Part shown: positions 1 to 7,270 of the stretch, in pieces | Layout of the letters: every line of letters begins with the position of its first letter | How positions within the stretch are numbered: position 1 is the stretch's first letter | NCBI GenBank assembly: GCA_002428415.1 | Contig: DIWI01000003.1 | Location: forward strand, 1-22,860 | Origin: Clostridiaceae bacterium UBA6110 | GTDB lineage: Bacteria; Bacillota; Clostridia; Clostridiales; Clostridiaceae | Reading direction: 5' to 3' | DNA: 22,860 bases | Made by a program: the position numbers and the translations under genes | Notes under the pieces: model-generated | What the model saw: only the letters and a program-made list of their open reading frames with translations | What the model was told of the DNA's origin: nothing | The model's database searches: none

Positions 1-1878
1 GCCATGTGGTTCATTGAAGAGAACAAGGACCTTGTGAGAAAATGGGTCGGTGATGAAGGGATAAGGAAGCTTTTTGGTGTAAGTACAAAGGGTGAAATTG
101 TCTTTGCGGATGCCGGATGGGACAGCAACAGGTTCCATAATGCCCTTGCCGGTACCATAGCAGAGAAGGTATATGGATATTCCTGGACTGAGATTGCAGG
201 GAGCACGCCAATACTTCATGAAGGACTCCTTAAGGGTGAGATAGATGTCCATATGGAAGTATGGACGGACAATATCGCAACCTACAGGAATGACCTGGCT
301 GGAAAAAGGCTCATTGAGCTTGGTACGAATTTTGATGATGACTATCAGGGTTTCTATGTTCCAAGGTATGTCATCGAGGGAGACAAGGAAAGAGGTATAG
401 AGCCCATGGCTCCGGACCTTAAGACGGTTAAGGACCTCCTTTCGTACAAGGAGCTTTTCAGGGATGCTGAAAACCCTTCAAAAGGGAGGGTCTATGGGGC
501 CATTCCAGGATGGGCCATAGATACGATAATGCACAATAAGTTCGTCGCCTACGGATTCGAACAGGACTTCATTTATTTCAGGCCCGGCTCTGATGCAGCG
601 CTTTCTGCTGCTTTATCAGGAGCATATGAGAAGGGTGAGCCTGTGGTCGGATACTATTGGGAGCCAACATGGCTCATGGGTAAATATGACTTCGTCCTTC
701 TGGAGGATGAGCCCTTCAATCCGGATACATATGAGGAAGGTCTGACAGCCCTGCCGGCAGTAAATGTAACTGTGGCAGCAAGCAATGCTTTCGGTGAAGA
801 TGCAGCCAACAAGGAGCTTATCGACTTCCTGTCGAAGTACAGGACTTCGAGCAAGCTGACATCAGAAGCCCTTGCATATATGCAGGATACAGGCGCTGAC
901 TACAAGACCGCTGCCCTCTGGTTCATAGATGAGAACAAGGAGCTTGTGAGGGAGTGGGTCGGAGATGAAGGTATCGAAAGGCTTGAAGGCGAAGCTGAGG
1001 AAGAAGAGAAAAAAAGCTTCTTTGCAGGATTCCCGTTCAGGCTGCCACTCGATGTGGATAAGTTTGACAGCTCTGTGAGGCAATTCGCATCAGCTACCGA
1101 AGGATTCTTCGGTGCCATAAGGAATTTCCTGAATTCAGTGATTTCAGGTATCGAGTTTGTACTTGACGCAATTCCATGGTTCATAATGCTTGCCCTGGTA
1201 TTCTTCCTTGGCTGGAGATCTTCAGGAAGCATCGGCAAGGGGATACTCTATGTATTGCTGCTCTCTTTCATAGGGGCTGTTGGACTGTGGGACATGATGA
1301 ATGAGACTCTGTCCATTGTGATTACCTCAGTAATCGTGTCGCTGGCACTCGGATTTCCAACAGGAATATTGGTGTCTACAAGCGAAAAGGTGGAGAGAAT
1401 TGTAAAGCCTGTGCTTGATACGATGCAGACGATGCCTGTTTTCGTATACCTGATTCCGGCGCTGCTGTTCTTCGGTCTTGGAAAGGCACCTGCAGTGATC
1501 GCAACGACGATTTACGCCATAGTTCCGATTATCAGGATGACCACATTGGGTATAAACCAGATCGATACGGAAATACTGGAGGCTGCAAAGGCATACGGTG
1601 CCACATACATGCAGGCCCTCATAAAGGTCAAGATACCTCAGGCAATGCCTGCAATCATGACCGGAGTAAACCAGACCATAATGATGGCAGTATCCATGGT
1701 TGTCACAACATCGATGATAGGTGCCAGCGGTCTTGGAATGGAGGTACTTACAAGTGTCAACAGGATCGAGATGGGACGAGGACTTGTATCCGGTGCGGCT
1801 GTCGTTATACTCGCGGTAATACTGGACAGGTTCTCTCAGGGACTTGCAAGGAGAAAAGGAGGCGAGAAGCATGAATGA
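1..1878 (+). CDS. Glycine betaine/proline ABC transporter, tandem substrate-binding domains fused to permease (5' partial)
   Basis: Membrane component of an OpuA/ProU-type importer for compatible solutes such as glycine betaine. The reading frame is open from base 1 and there is no ribosome binding site before the first ATG at base 4, so the gene starts outside the window. The first ~25 residues (WFIEENKDLVRKWVGDEGI) closely repeat residues about 305-325 (WFIDENKELVREWVGDEGI), exactly 304 codons later. The visible part is therefore the tail of one ProX-type domain followed by a complete second one. The second domain carries Trp-rich elements typical of betaine binding (DAGWDS, MEVWTDN, YYWEPTW). 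An acidic linker (EAEEEEKK) leads to about seven membrane segments and the permease coupling loop EAAKAYGATYMQ near residue 526. The stop overlaps the ATPase start by 8 bp. Family assignment is firm; the substrate is inferred. Confidence 0.92.
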   Translation, partial: AMWFIEENKDLVRKWVGDEGIRKLFGVSTKGEIVFADAGWDSNRFHNALAGTIAEKVYGYSWTEIAGSTPILHEGLLKGEIDVHMEVWTDNIATYRNDLAGKRLIELGTNFDDDYQGFYVPRYVIEGDKERGIEPMAPDLKTVKDLLSYKELFRDAENPSKGRVYGAIPGWAIDTIMHNKFVAYGFEQDFIYFRPGSDAALSAALSGAYEKGEPVVGYYWEPTWLMGKYDFVLLEDEPFNPDTYEEGLTALPAVNVTVAASNAFGEDAANKELIDFLSKYRTSSKLTSEALAYMQDTGADYKTAALWFIDENKELVREWVGDEGIERLEGEAEEEEKKSFFAGFPFRLPLDVDKFDSSVRQFASATEGFFGAIRNFLNSVISGIEFVLDAIPWFIMLALVFFLGWRSSGSIGKGILYVLLLSFIGAVGLWDMMNETLSIVITSVIVSLALGFPTGILVSTSEKVERIVKPVLDTMQTMPVFVYLIPALLFFGLGKAPAVIATTIYAIVPIIRMTTLGINQIDTEILEAAKAYGATYMQALIKVKIPQAMPAIMTGVNQTIMMAVSMVVTTSMIGASGLGMEVLTSVNRIEMGRGLVSGAAVVILAVILDRFSQGLARRKGGEKHE

Positions 1879-3046
1879 TGCTTTAATGGAGGTCAAGAAC
1901 CTCTACAAGCTATATGGCGGAGGCAAGGCTGAGGCAATGAAGATGCTTCAGGACGGCGTCTCAAAGGATGATGTATATAAGAAGACGGGTGTCACTGCAG
2001 CCCTTGTTGATGTTTCAATGGAGATCAGAAAGGGTGAGATATTCGTAATCATAGGGCTTTCAGGCTCAGGGAAGTCAACTCTTGTCAGATGCTTCAATCT
2101 GCTCAACAGACCTACAAAGGGTACTGTGAAGTATGATGGAGCAGATATCTCCAAGTTCGATAAGAATGAGCTCAGGGAGTTCAGACGAAGCAAGATGTCA
2201 ATGGTATTCCAGAATTTCGGGCTGCTGTCACACAGGGATGTTCTGGGTAACGTGGAACTGGGCCTTGAGATGAAGGATGTTCCAAAGGAGATGAGGGACA
2301 AGAAGGCCAGGGAGATGATTGCCATGGTAGGTCTGGAGGGGCTTGAGAATCAGCCTATCGACAGCCTTTCTGGAGGTATGAAGCAGAGGGTCGGAATTGC
2401 AAGGGCACTTGCCAGCGACACCGAGGTGATCCTTATGGACGAGCCTTTCTCGGCTCTTGACCCGCTTGTCAAGAAGGACATGCAGTTCGAGCTCATTTCA
2501 ATACAGAGGAAGCTGGGGAAGACCATTGTATTCATAACACACGACATCAATGAGGCGTTCAAGCTGGGTGACAGGGTAGCCATAATGAAAGACGGTAAGG
2601 TCATACAGATCGCCACACCAGAGGAGATGTCCACAAATCCTGCTGACGAGTATGTGGCCAGGTTCATTGAAGGAGCAGACAAGACCAAGGTAGTGAGCGT
2701 GAGGAACATAATGTACGCACCCGATACCCTCGTAAGGCTCTCCGACAGCCCCTCATATGCGGTCAATGAAATGAGGACCAATGGACTTTCCAGTGCTTAT
2801 GTGGTTGATGGGAAATTCATTTTCAAGGGCATCATAGAGATAAGTGATGCAGTGAAGGCAAGGTCTGAGAAGATGCACATTTCGGATATACTGAAGTCAG
2901 ACATTGTGACTGTATCACCGGATGACATGATTGCAGACATCATTCAGACGGCTGTGGATACCAAATATCCATTGCCTGTAGTGGATGAAGATGGCAGATT
3001 CAAGGGAATAGTTTCAAGGGCGACAGTGCTGTCGACTCTTGTATAG
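1871..3046 (+). CDS. opuAA: Glycine betaine/proline ABC transporter ATP-binding protein with CBS domains
   Basis: ATPase that powers the preceding permease, on the cytoplasmic side. I chose ATG 1871 over the upstream in-frame codon at 1844 because AAGGAGG at 1856-1862 lies 8 bases before it. The protein has 391 residues: the ProV-type N-terminal helix region (DGVSKDDVYKKTG), Walker A GLSGSGKST at 62-70, Q-loop Gln114, signature LSGGM at 166-170, Walker B VILMDE at 186-191 and H-loop His224. Two CBS repeats follow at roughly 277-335 and 336-391. In OpuA transporters the tandem CBS pair senses ionic strength or cyclic di-AMP; that role is known for the family and inferred here. The 8-bp overlap with the permease implies translational coupling. 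Confidence 0.95.
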   Translation: MNDALMEVKNLYKLYGGGKAEAMKMLQDGVSKDDVYKKTGVTAALVDVSMEIRKGEIFVIIGLSGSGKSTLVRCFNLLNRPTKGTVKYDGADISKFDKNELREFRRSKMSMVFQNFGLLSHRDVLGNVELGLEMKDVPKEMRDKKAREMIAMVGLEGLENQPIDSLSGGMKQRVGIARALASDTEVILMDEPFSALDPLVKKDMQFELISIQRKLGKTIVFITHDINEAFKLGDRVAIMKDGKVIQIATPEEMSTNPADEYVARFIEGADKTKVVSVRNIMYAPDTLVRLSDSPSYAVNEMRTNGLSSAYVVDGKFIFKGIIEISDAVKARSEKMHISDILKSDIVTVSPDDMIADIIQTAVDTKYPLPVVDEDGRFKGIVSRATVLSTLV

Positions 3047-3050
3047 AATT

Positions 3051-3073
3051 AAGGGAGGATGACCTCCCTTTTT
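3051..3073 (+). terminator. Rho-independent terminator after the betaine transporter ATPase
   Basis: A perfect 8-bp stem AAGGGAGG / CCTCCCTT with loop ATGA runs into five T residues, starting 4 bp after the stop codon. It closes the betaine transporter operon. Confidence 0.93.
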
Positions 3074-3116
3074 CAATGCAGGAAAGTGAATGTTGGAAGT
3101 ATGCAATTAATATGAG

Positions 3117-3125
3117 TGCTATAAT
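3117..3125 (+). promoter_or_regulatory. Extended -10 promoter for degV
   Basis: TGCTATAAT is a consensus extended -10 element (TGn plus TATAAT), 34 bp before the degV start and just after the preceding terminator. The nearest -35-like hexamer, TTGGAA at 3093-3098, is 21 bp away, which is too far for normal spacing. The extended -10 probably dominates. Confidence 0.65.
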
Positions 3126-3159
3126 GGAATGTGTAGAGATAATATTAGGGAGGGATTTT

Positions 3160-4023
3160 ATGCTGAAACTTATTGTTGACAGCACCTGCGACATGGATGA
3201 GGAAATGAGGAAAGACCTTAACGTCCTGCCGCTTTCAATCATAATGGATGACATCCCTTACCTGGATGGCATTGAAGTTGAAACAAAAAGGGTCTACGAC
3301 TACATGAGAGAGGGAAAGCTTCCAAAGACATCACAGATATCCTATATACATCTCCTGGCTATCCTGATGGAAATCGCAGCTAACAAGGATGAGGCGATAT
3401 ACCTGACCTTCTCATCAAAGATGTCGGGAAGTCATGATCTTGCCAGGAATACAGCAAGGGAGTTCCTTGAGAACAATCCAGGCATCAGGGTAGAGGTAGT
3501 TGATTCCGAAGGAGGATCTGGAGGTTCGTCGCTGCTGACTCTGCATACACTTGAGATGATAAAAAAAGGCCTTGGCATCGATGAGGTGCTCAGGAATATC
3601 GAAGATATGAAAAAGTGTATAAAGTACCACTTTACACTGCAGGATATAGCATGGCTTGCTAAAGGAGGAAGGGTCAACACGGCACTTTCAACAGTTGGTG
3701 ACATGCTGGACATGAAACCATATCTGACAGTCAGGGAAGGTAGAATAGTTGTTGAGCGTCTTGTAAGGGGAAGAAAGAAAGCATTAAGGAAGATTGCAGA
3801 TGACATCGCAGCTGATGCTAAGGCTTATCCTGACCAGCTTATAACGATAAGCCATGGCGATGATTTAGAATCTGCAAGGATTCTTGAAAAGTATATTATG
3901 GATCTTTTGCCAAATGCTAAGACAAGGATCCTTTCCATAGGCTCCGTACTTGGTGCACATATCGGAGTGGGTGGCGTTGCTGCCTTCTGCCTTACCAGGA
4001 GACCTCCATATGAGGAAGGATGA
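3160..4023 (+). CDS. DegV family fatty-acid-binding protein
   Basis: Cytoplasmic DegV-fold protein. Members bind a single fatty acid, and some (FakB) present it to the kinase FakA for phospholipid synthesis. The start at 3160 is preceded by AGGGAGGGA, whereas the longer frame from 3076 has no such site and would run through the promoter. The protein has 287 residues and begins with the family's hallmark KLIVDSTCDM. The lipid head-group region KTSQISY (57-61) replaces the usual TSQPS with an Ile for the Pro. The second conserved loop is SSKMSGSHDLA (85-95), with Ser in place of the common Thr. The C-terminal FTLQDIAWLAKGGR element is typical. No fakA gene is visible in the window. Confidence 0.93.
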   Translation: MLKLIVDSTCDMDEEMRKDLNVLPLSIIMDDIPYLDGIEVETKRVYDYMREGKLPKTSQISYIHLLAILMEIAANKDEAIYLTFSSKMSGSHDLARNTAREFLENNPGIRVEVVDSEGGSGGSSLLTLHTLEMIKKGLGIDEVLRNIEDMKKCIKYHFTLQDIAWLAKGGRVNTALSTVGDMLDMKPYLTVREGRIVVERLVRGRKKALRKIADDIAADAKAYPDQLITISHGDDLESARILEKYIMDLLPNAKTRILSIGSVLGAHIGVGGVAAFCLTRRPPYEEG

Positions 4024-4723
4024 TGTCAGGAGCTACAACATCCTAGTCATATATTCCATTGTTGCTTTGATAATTCTGGTACTGGATGTTTTCGGGATAA
4101 ATGGGAGCATCATGTGGGGAACAAGATATGCGGTCATGCTATCCATGCCCTTGTATTCGCTTAAGGCAGCTGTGAAGGGAAGGGAGCAGCGTCTGCTTGC
4201 GGTATCGCTGTTCCTTATCGCTGCGGGAGACTTCTTCCTCTATGTGCCATTGGCTTCAGGCTATGAAAATCCTGAATTGTACCCATGGGGGATAATAATG
4301 TTTTCTTGCGCGTACCTGATGCTTTCAGCAGCATACTTAAGGAATGCAGGAAGGGATAAAAGGGAGATTTTACTTGCTCTTTTGCCTATGACAATTTTTG
4401 CAGCAGGGTCCTATGGAGTTTTAACATTTGCAGATGGAAATCTGATTAGAAGCAGCTTGCTGCTTCTGTTCTCAATATCCTTCATGCTCTGGAACGCATT
4501 GTGCGTACCGATTAGAGGATGGTATGACAGAACCTCTTCAAAGCTTATTGTTGTTTCGGCATTTCTCATGATTGCATGTGATGCAGGGGTAGGTCTTGGA
4601 ATGATGGCAGGTATAAGTAGTGAGCTTCTGTTCGATATCGGAAGGAACATAGTATGGTCGGCATATATACCTGCATGGGCAATCATACTCATGCTGTCAT
4701 CCTGGAGAACTATGGAAAAATGA
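4010..4723 (+). CDS. Multi-pass membrane protein, YhhN/lysoplasmalogenase-like
   Basis: A 237-residue protein with about seven or eight hydrophobic helices. The start at 4010 follows CAGGAGA and overlaps the degV end by 14 bp, so the two are translationally coupled. Two membrane-embedded acidic motifs, AAGDFFLY (Asp74) and MIACDAGVGLG (Asp191), match in spacing and context the conserved GD and SD motifs I know from the YhhN/TMEM86 family. Characterised members hydrolyse the vinyl-ether bond of lysoplasmalogens. The assignment rests on these motifs and topology only and is tentative. Pairing with a fatty-acid-binding protein fits a lipid role, and many Clostridia make plasmalogens. An unrelated membrane protein remains possible. 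Confidence 0.5.
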   Translation: MRKDDVRSYNILVIYSIVALIILVLDVFGINGSIMWGTRYAVMLSMPLYSLKAAVKGREQRLLAVSLFLIAAGDFFLYVPLASGYENPELYPWGIIMFSCAYLMLSAAYLRNAGRDKREILLALLPMTIFAAGSYGVLTFADGNLIRSSLLLLFSISFMLWNALCVPIRGWYDRTSSKLIVVSAFLMIACDAGVGLGMMAGISSELLFDIGRNIVWSAYIPAWAIILMLSSWRTMEK

Positions 4724-4789
4724 AATTATAGAAATTATAGGAATATCAGGTATGCTAATCATTTCATAATACAGGCAAAGGAGAATAAA

Positions 4790-5338
4790 ATGGATTTTGT
4801 AATCAGGAGACTGGGTAAGGATACAAAAGATGACTTTCTGAGATTTTTTGACAAGGATGCCTTTTCTGACAATCCTGAATGGGACGGGTGTTACTGTCAG
4901 TTCTATCTCGATGAGAGGGAAGGGCTTGAATGGAACGGAACAGCCGAGGGAAACAGAGCCAATGCGGAAAGACGCATTTTGGAAGGCAGCATGAAAGGGC
5001 TTCTCGCCTATCATGAGGGTAAACCTGTGGGCTGGTGCCACGTGAACTTCAAAAAGGATGTAGCTGTATACAGGAATGGAGCTGGTGACAGGGACTCGAT
5101 AATCCTATGTTATGTCATTGCTCCTCATATGAGGAGGAAAGGTCTTGCGACGCTGCTCCTTGATGAGGCTGTAGCCATGATGAAGGAAGCAGGAGCGACT
5201 TCAATCGAAGCCTATCCCATGAAGAACCCGAAGGTAAAGGAGCATAGCTATCATGGGTTCCTTGAAATGTACCTGGCAAAAGGATTCAAAATCACAGGAG
5301 AGGATGAATCCACACAGAAGGTTGTCCTTGAACTGTAA
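4790..5338 (+). CDS. GNAT family N-acetyltransferase
   Basis: A 182-residue acetyltransferase of unknown acceptor. AAAGGAG at 4777-4783 sets the start. The acetyl-CoA-binding motif A is visible as CYVIAPHMRRKGLATLLLDE (about residues 104-123), including the R-x-x-G-x-A pyrophosphate loop. An N-terminal Cys-rich element, GCYCQFYLDE (near residue 34), recurs in a subgroup of clostridial GNAT proteins. The C-terminus has the usual terminal strands (MYLAKGFKITGE). The gene is separated from its upstream neighbour by 66 bp containing a tandem GAAATTATA repeat (4722-4739). It ends in a shared terminator. Confidence 0.88.
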   Translation: MDFVIRRLGKDTKDDFLRFFDKDAFSDNPEWDGCYCQFYLDEREGLEWNGTAEGNRANAERRILEGSMKGLLAYHEGKPVGWCHVNFKKDVAVYRNGAGDRDSIILCYVIAPHMRRKGLATLLLDEAVAMMKEAGATSIEAYPMKNPKVKEHSYHGFLEMYLAKGFKITGEDESTQKVVLEL

Positions 5339-5342
5339 AATT

Positions 5343-5371
5343 GCCCTGGAAGCGTGTACTTCCAGGGCTTT
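5343..5371. terminator. Bidirectional terminator between the acetyltransferase gene and the micro-ORF
   Basis: A perfect 10-bp stem GCCCTGGAAG / CTTCCAGGGC with loop CGTGTA. On the plus strand it is followed by TTTCCTGT, and on the minus strand by AATTTTAC. It lies 4 bp after the acetyltransferase stop and 6 bp after the stop of the minus-strand micro-ORF, so it can serve both. Confidence 0.8.
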
Positions 5372-5377
5372 CCTGTC

Positions 5378-5455
5378 CTATGCCGCATAATCCCTTGCCA
5401 GAGTCGATGCGGCAAGCAGCGCTGCTATGATCAGGGCAACTATTATGTTTTCCAT
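5378..5455 (-). CDS. 25-residue putative membrane micro-protein
   Basis: An unrecognised small reading frame encoding MENIIVALIIAALLAAS followed by TLARDYAA. It is one continuous hydrophobic helix with a short, mostly charged or polar tail. Support comes from AAGGAG on the minus strand at 5470-5465, 9 bases before the ATG, and from the strong terminator immediately after the stop. A longer frame reaches up to 5569 but has no ribosome binding site at its start. It is oriented away from arsR and converges on the acetyltransferase gene. I see no convincing promoter. Possible roles are a small membrane-protein subunit or regulator, or a type I-like toxin; nothing in the sequence decides this. Confidence 0.5.
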   Translation of the reverse strand: MENIIVALIIAALLAASTLARDYAA

Positions 5456-5565
5456 ATGCATCATCTCCTTTATCCTGTTATACCGCTTAATGGATTTCAA
5501 ATCTCCGAAAAAATAGTGCAAACATAGTAGAAAAACCAACCATAATATTGACTGAAATTTATCAG

Positions 5566-5623
5566 ACATATTGACATTTGTCTATATGTTGCCATAATTA
5601 TAGATAGATAAATGTCTATATGT
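5566..5623 (+). promoter_or_regulatory. arsR promoter with two ArsR-type operators
   Basis: The promoter is TTGACA (5571-5576), a 16-bp spacer and CATAAT (5593-5598). A 24-bp imperfect palindrome (5566-5589; 10 of 12 pairs, arms ACATATnGACA / TGTCnATATGT) covers the -35 element. A second, weaker copy ending in the same 11-mer TGTCTATATGT lies at 5600-5623 (8 of 12 pairs), downstream of the -10. The layout fits ArsR/SmtB repression and autoregulation. Confidence 0.8.
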
Positions 5624-5645
5624 AAGGCGAAAGGAGGTCTTCGAA

Positions 5646-5966
5646 ATGGAATCAGCTCTTGCAAGCCAGGCTGGCATGCTTAAGGCCCTGGGTGATGAAA
5701 CCAGGCTGAGGATATTTATTATGCTTGCTCAAGGTGAACTATGTGCATGTAAGATACTGGAAGAGTTTGACATAACGCAGCCGACGCTCTCCTACCACAT
5801 GAGAATCCTGTGTTCCTCCGGTCTTGTCAGTGCACGCAAGTCTGGCATATGGACCAGGTATACGATAAATAGTGATGCTATTTTAAAGATAACCGGTCTC
5901 ATGGAGTCTGTTTCGGATAGTCTTGTGGCTTCTGATGACAGGTGTGTCAAAGAGAGGTGTGTCTGA
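5646..5966 (+). CDS. arsR: ArsR/SmtB family metal(loid)-responsive repressor
   Basis: A 106-residue winged-helix repressor that would release DNA when it binds a metalloid or metal. AAGGAGG at 5631-5637 sets the start. The N-terminal LKALGDETRLRIFIMLAQ leads to ELCACKILEEF, which places a Cys-Ala-Cys pair in the alpha-3 position used by ArsR proteins to bind As(III)/Sb(III). The recognition helix is TQPTLSYHMRIL, followed by the wing (SARKSGIWTRY). Two more Cys residues occur in the C-terminal tail (DDRCVKERCV). The stop codon overlaps the permease start as TGATG. The twin operators upstream indicate autoregulation. The effector is inferred. Confidence 0.92.
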   Translation: MESALASQAGMLKALGDETRLRIFIMLAQGELCACKILEEFDITQPTLSYHMRILCSSGLVSARKSGIWTRYTINSDAILKITGLMESVSDSLVASDDRCVKERCV

Positions 5967-6967
5967 TGGGAATTTTCTCATGGATGAACGACCAGCTGTT
6001 GAGGATGGAATGGCTGTCAGATCTTGTTAAGCTAATTGTTGAAGCAGCTGGTTTGTCTATCAGCACTAAGATTGGTGCAAGCATCCACTTCTTCATATAT
6101 GACGTCATAAAGATATTCATTCTGCTATCGGTACTCATATTCTGCATCTCGTACATTCAGAGCTTCTTTCCTCCTGAGAGGACCAGAAGGATACTGGGAG
6201 GCTTCAGCGGGATTACCGCAAACATCCTTGGTGCATTGCTTGGAACAATAACACCGTTCTGCTCATGTTCGTCCATACCTCTGTTCATAGGCTTTACGAA
6301 TGCAGGACTTCCAATAGGCGTCACATTCTCTTTCCTCATATCTTCACCAATGGTTGATCTGGCATCAGTAATACTACTTGCAAGCATATTCAACTGGGGC
6401 ATTGCTCTTGCATATGTAGTAGTGGGACTGATCATTGCAGTTGTCGGGGGATCGATAATAAGCCTGTTGAAGCTTGAGGACCAGGTTGAGCCCTTTGTCT
6501 TCAATTCTGCAATGACGGAAGCTGAGGAAGAGGAACTTACCGTAAAGGACAGGGTGGATTTTGGCAAAGACCAGGTCAAGGCAATAATTGACAAGGTCTG
6601 GAAGTATGTCCTTATTGGAGTTGGAATAGGAGCGCTCATCCACAACTGGATACCTCAGGAAGCAATAGCAGTTGTGCTGGGAGCCGACAAATGGTATTCG
6701 GTGATTGTTGCTACATTCGTTGGAGTACCAATTTATGCAGATATATTCGGTACACTTCCGATAGCTGAAGCACTACTTGCAAAGAGCGTAGGTCTTGGAA
6801 CGGTGCTTGCATTCATGATGGGAGTAACAACGCTATCACTGCCCTCAATAATAATGCTGAAGAATGTCATAAGGAAGAAGCTTCTTTTCATATTCGTAGG
6901 CATAGTTACCATAGGAATAATAATAGTTGGCTACACATTCAACGCATTCGGCCATCTGCTGATATGA
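5966..6967 (+). CDS. arsP: ArsP/YraQ-type permease (DUF318), putative organoarsenical efflux
   Basis: Integral membrane permease of the ArsP_1 (UPF0718) family. Characterised ArsP proteins export trivalent methylated or aromatic arsenicals. ATG 5966 is preferred over GTG 5942 because it overlaps the arsR stop by one base and follows AGAGAGG. The 333-residue protein has about eight hydrophobic segments and the family signature TPFCSCSSIP at residues 96-105, whose Cys residues are proposed ligands. A hydrophilic loop (EAEEEELTVKDRVDFGKD) separates the two halves, and the second half repeats the topology (VGVPIYADIFGTLPIAEALL). Being sandwiched between ArsR and a CxxC thioredoxin-like protein supports metalloid handling, but other thiophilic substrates are possible. 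Confidence 0.87.
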   Translation: MGIFSWMNDQLLRMEWLSDLVKLIVEAAGLSISTKIGASIHFFIYDVIKIFILLSVLIFCISYIQSFFPPERTRRILGGFSGITANILGALLGTITPFCSCSSIPLFIGFTNAGLPIGVTFSFLISSPMVDLASVILLASIFNWGIALAYVVVGLIIAVVGGSIISLLKLEDQVEPFVFNSAMTEAEEEELTVKDRVDFGKDQVKAIIDKVWKYVLIGVGIGALIHNWIPQEAIAVVLGADKWYSVIVATFVGVPIYADIFGTLPIAEALLAKSVGLGTVLAFMMGVTTLSLPSIIMLKNVIRKKLLFIFVGIVTIGIIIVGYTFNAFGHLLI

Positions 6968-6992
6968 TGGCAAGATAACAGGAGGAATTGGA

Positions 6993-7226
6993 ATGGAAAT
7001 CAAGATACTCGGATCAGGCTGCAAGAACTGCGTGAACCTGGCTGCAAACGCTAAGGAAGCCCTGGATACCCTTGGAGTAAGCGGAGAAATCATCAAGGTG
7101 ACAGACTTCAAGGAAATCGCAAGCTACGGAATCATGAGGACACCAGGACTCGTAGTGGACGGCAAGGTAGTTTCTTCAGGAAAGGTTCTCTCTGCACAGG
7201 AGATAGCTGAGATAATTAAGAAATAG
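6993..7226 (+). CDS. Thioredoxin-like small redox-active disulfide protein
   Basis: A 77-residue cytoplasmic protein of the redox-active disulfide protein 2 family (TM0996/MTH895-like). It keeps the GSGCKNC active-site motif (residues 8-14) and the cis-Pro element RTPGLVVDGKVVSSG but lacks the N-terminal part of a full thioredoxin. GGAGG at 6981-6985 sets the start, 25 bp after the permease. This family is often found beside ArsP-type permeases and ArsR regulators. A likely role is thiol transfer to the permease or substrate, but that is inferred. Confidence 0.9.
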   Translation: MEIKILGSGCKNCVNLAANAKEALDTLGVSGEIIKVTDFKEIASYGIMRTPGLVVDGKVVSSGKVLSAQEIAEIIKK

Positions 7227-7234
7227 GAAATGAA

Positions 7235-7268
7235 AGAAGGCTGCCGCGAGTTTATGCGGCAGCCTTCT
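7235..7268. terminator. Bidirectional terminator between the arsP operon and a convergent LysR gene
   Basis: A perfect 13-bp stem AGAAGGCTGCCGC / GCGGCAGCCTTCT with loop GAGTTTAT. It lies 8 bp after the thioredoxin-like gene and 2 bp past the stop of the minus-strand LysR gene. The minus-strand 3' side is T-rich (TTCATTTCC), and the plus side has only short T runs. Confidence 0.85.
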
Positions 7269-7270
7269 TA

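Noticed and set aside
1327..1896. A 189-codon minus-strand frame
   Set aside because: It lies opposite the permease part of the betaine transporter and its translation is Cys/His/Arg-rich without family features, as expected of a shadow frame.
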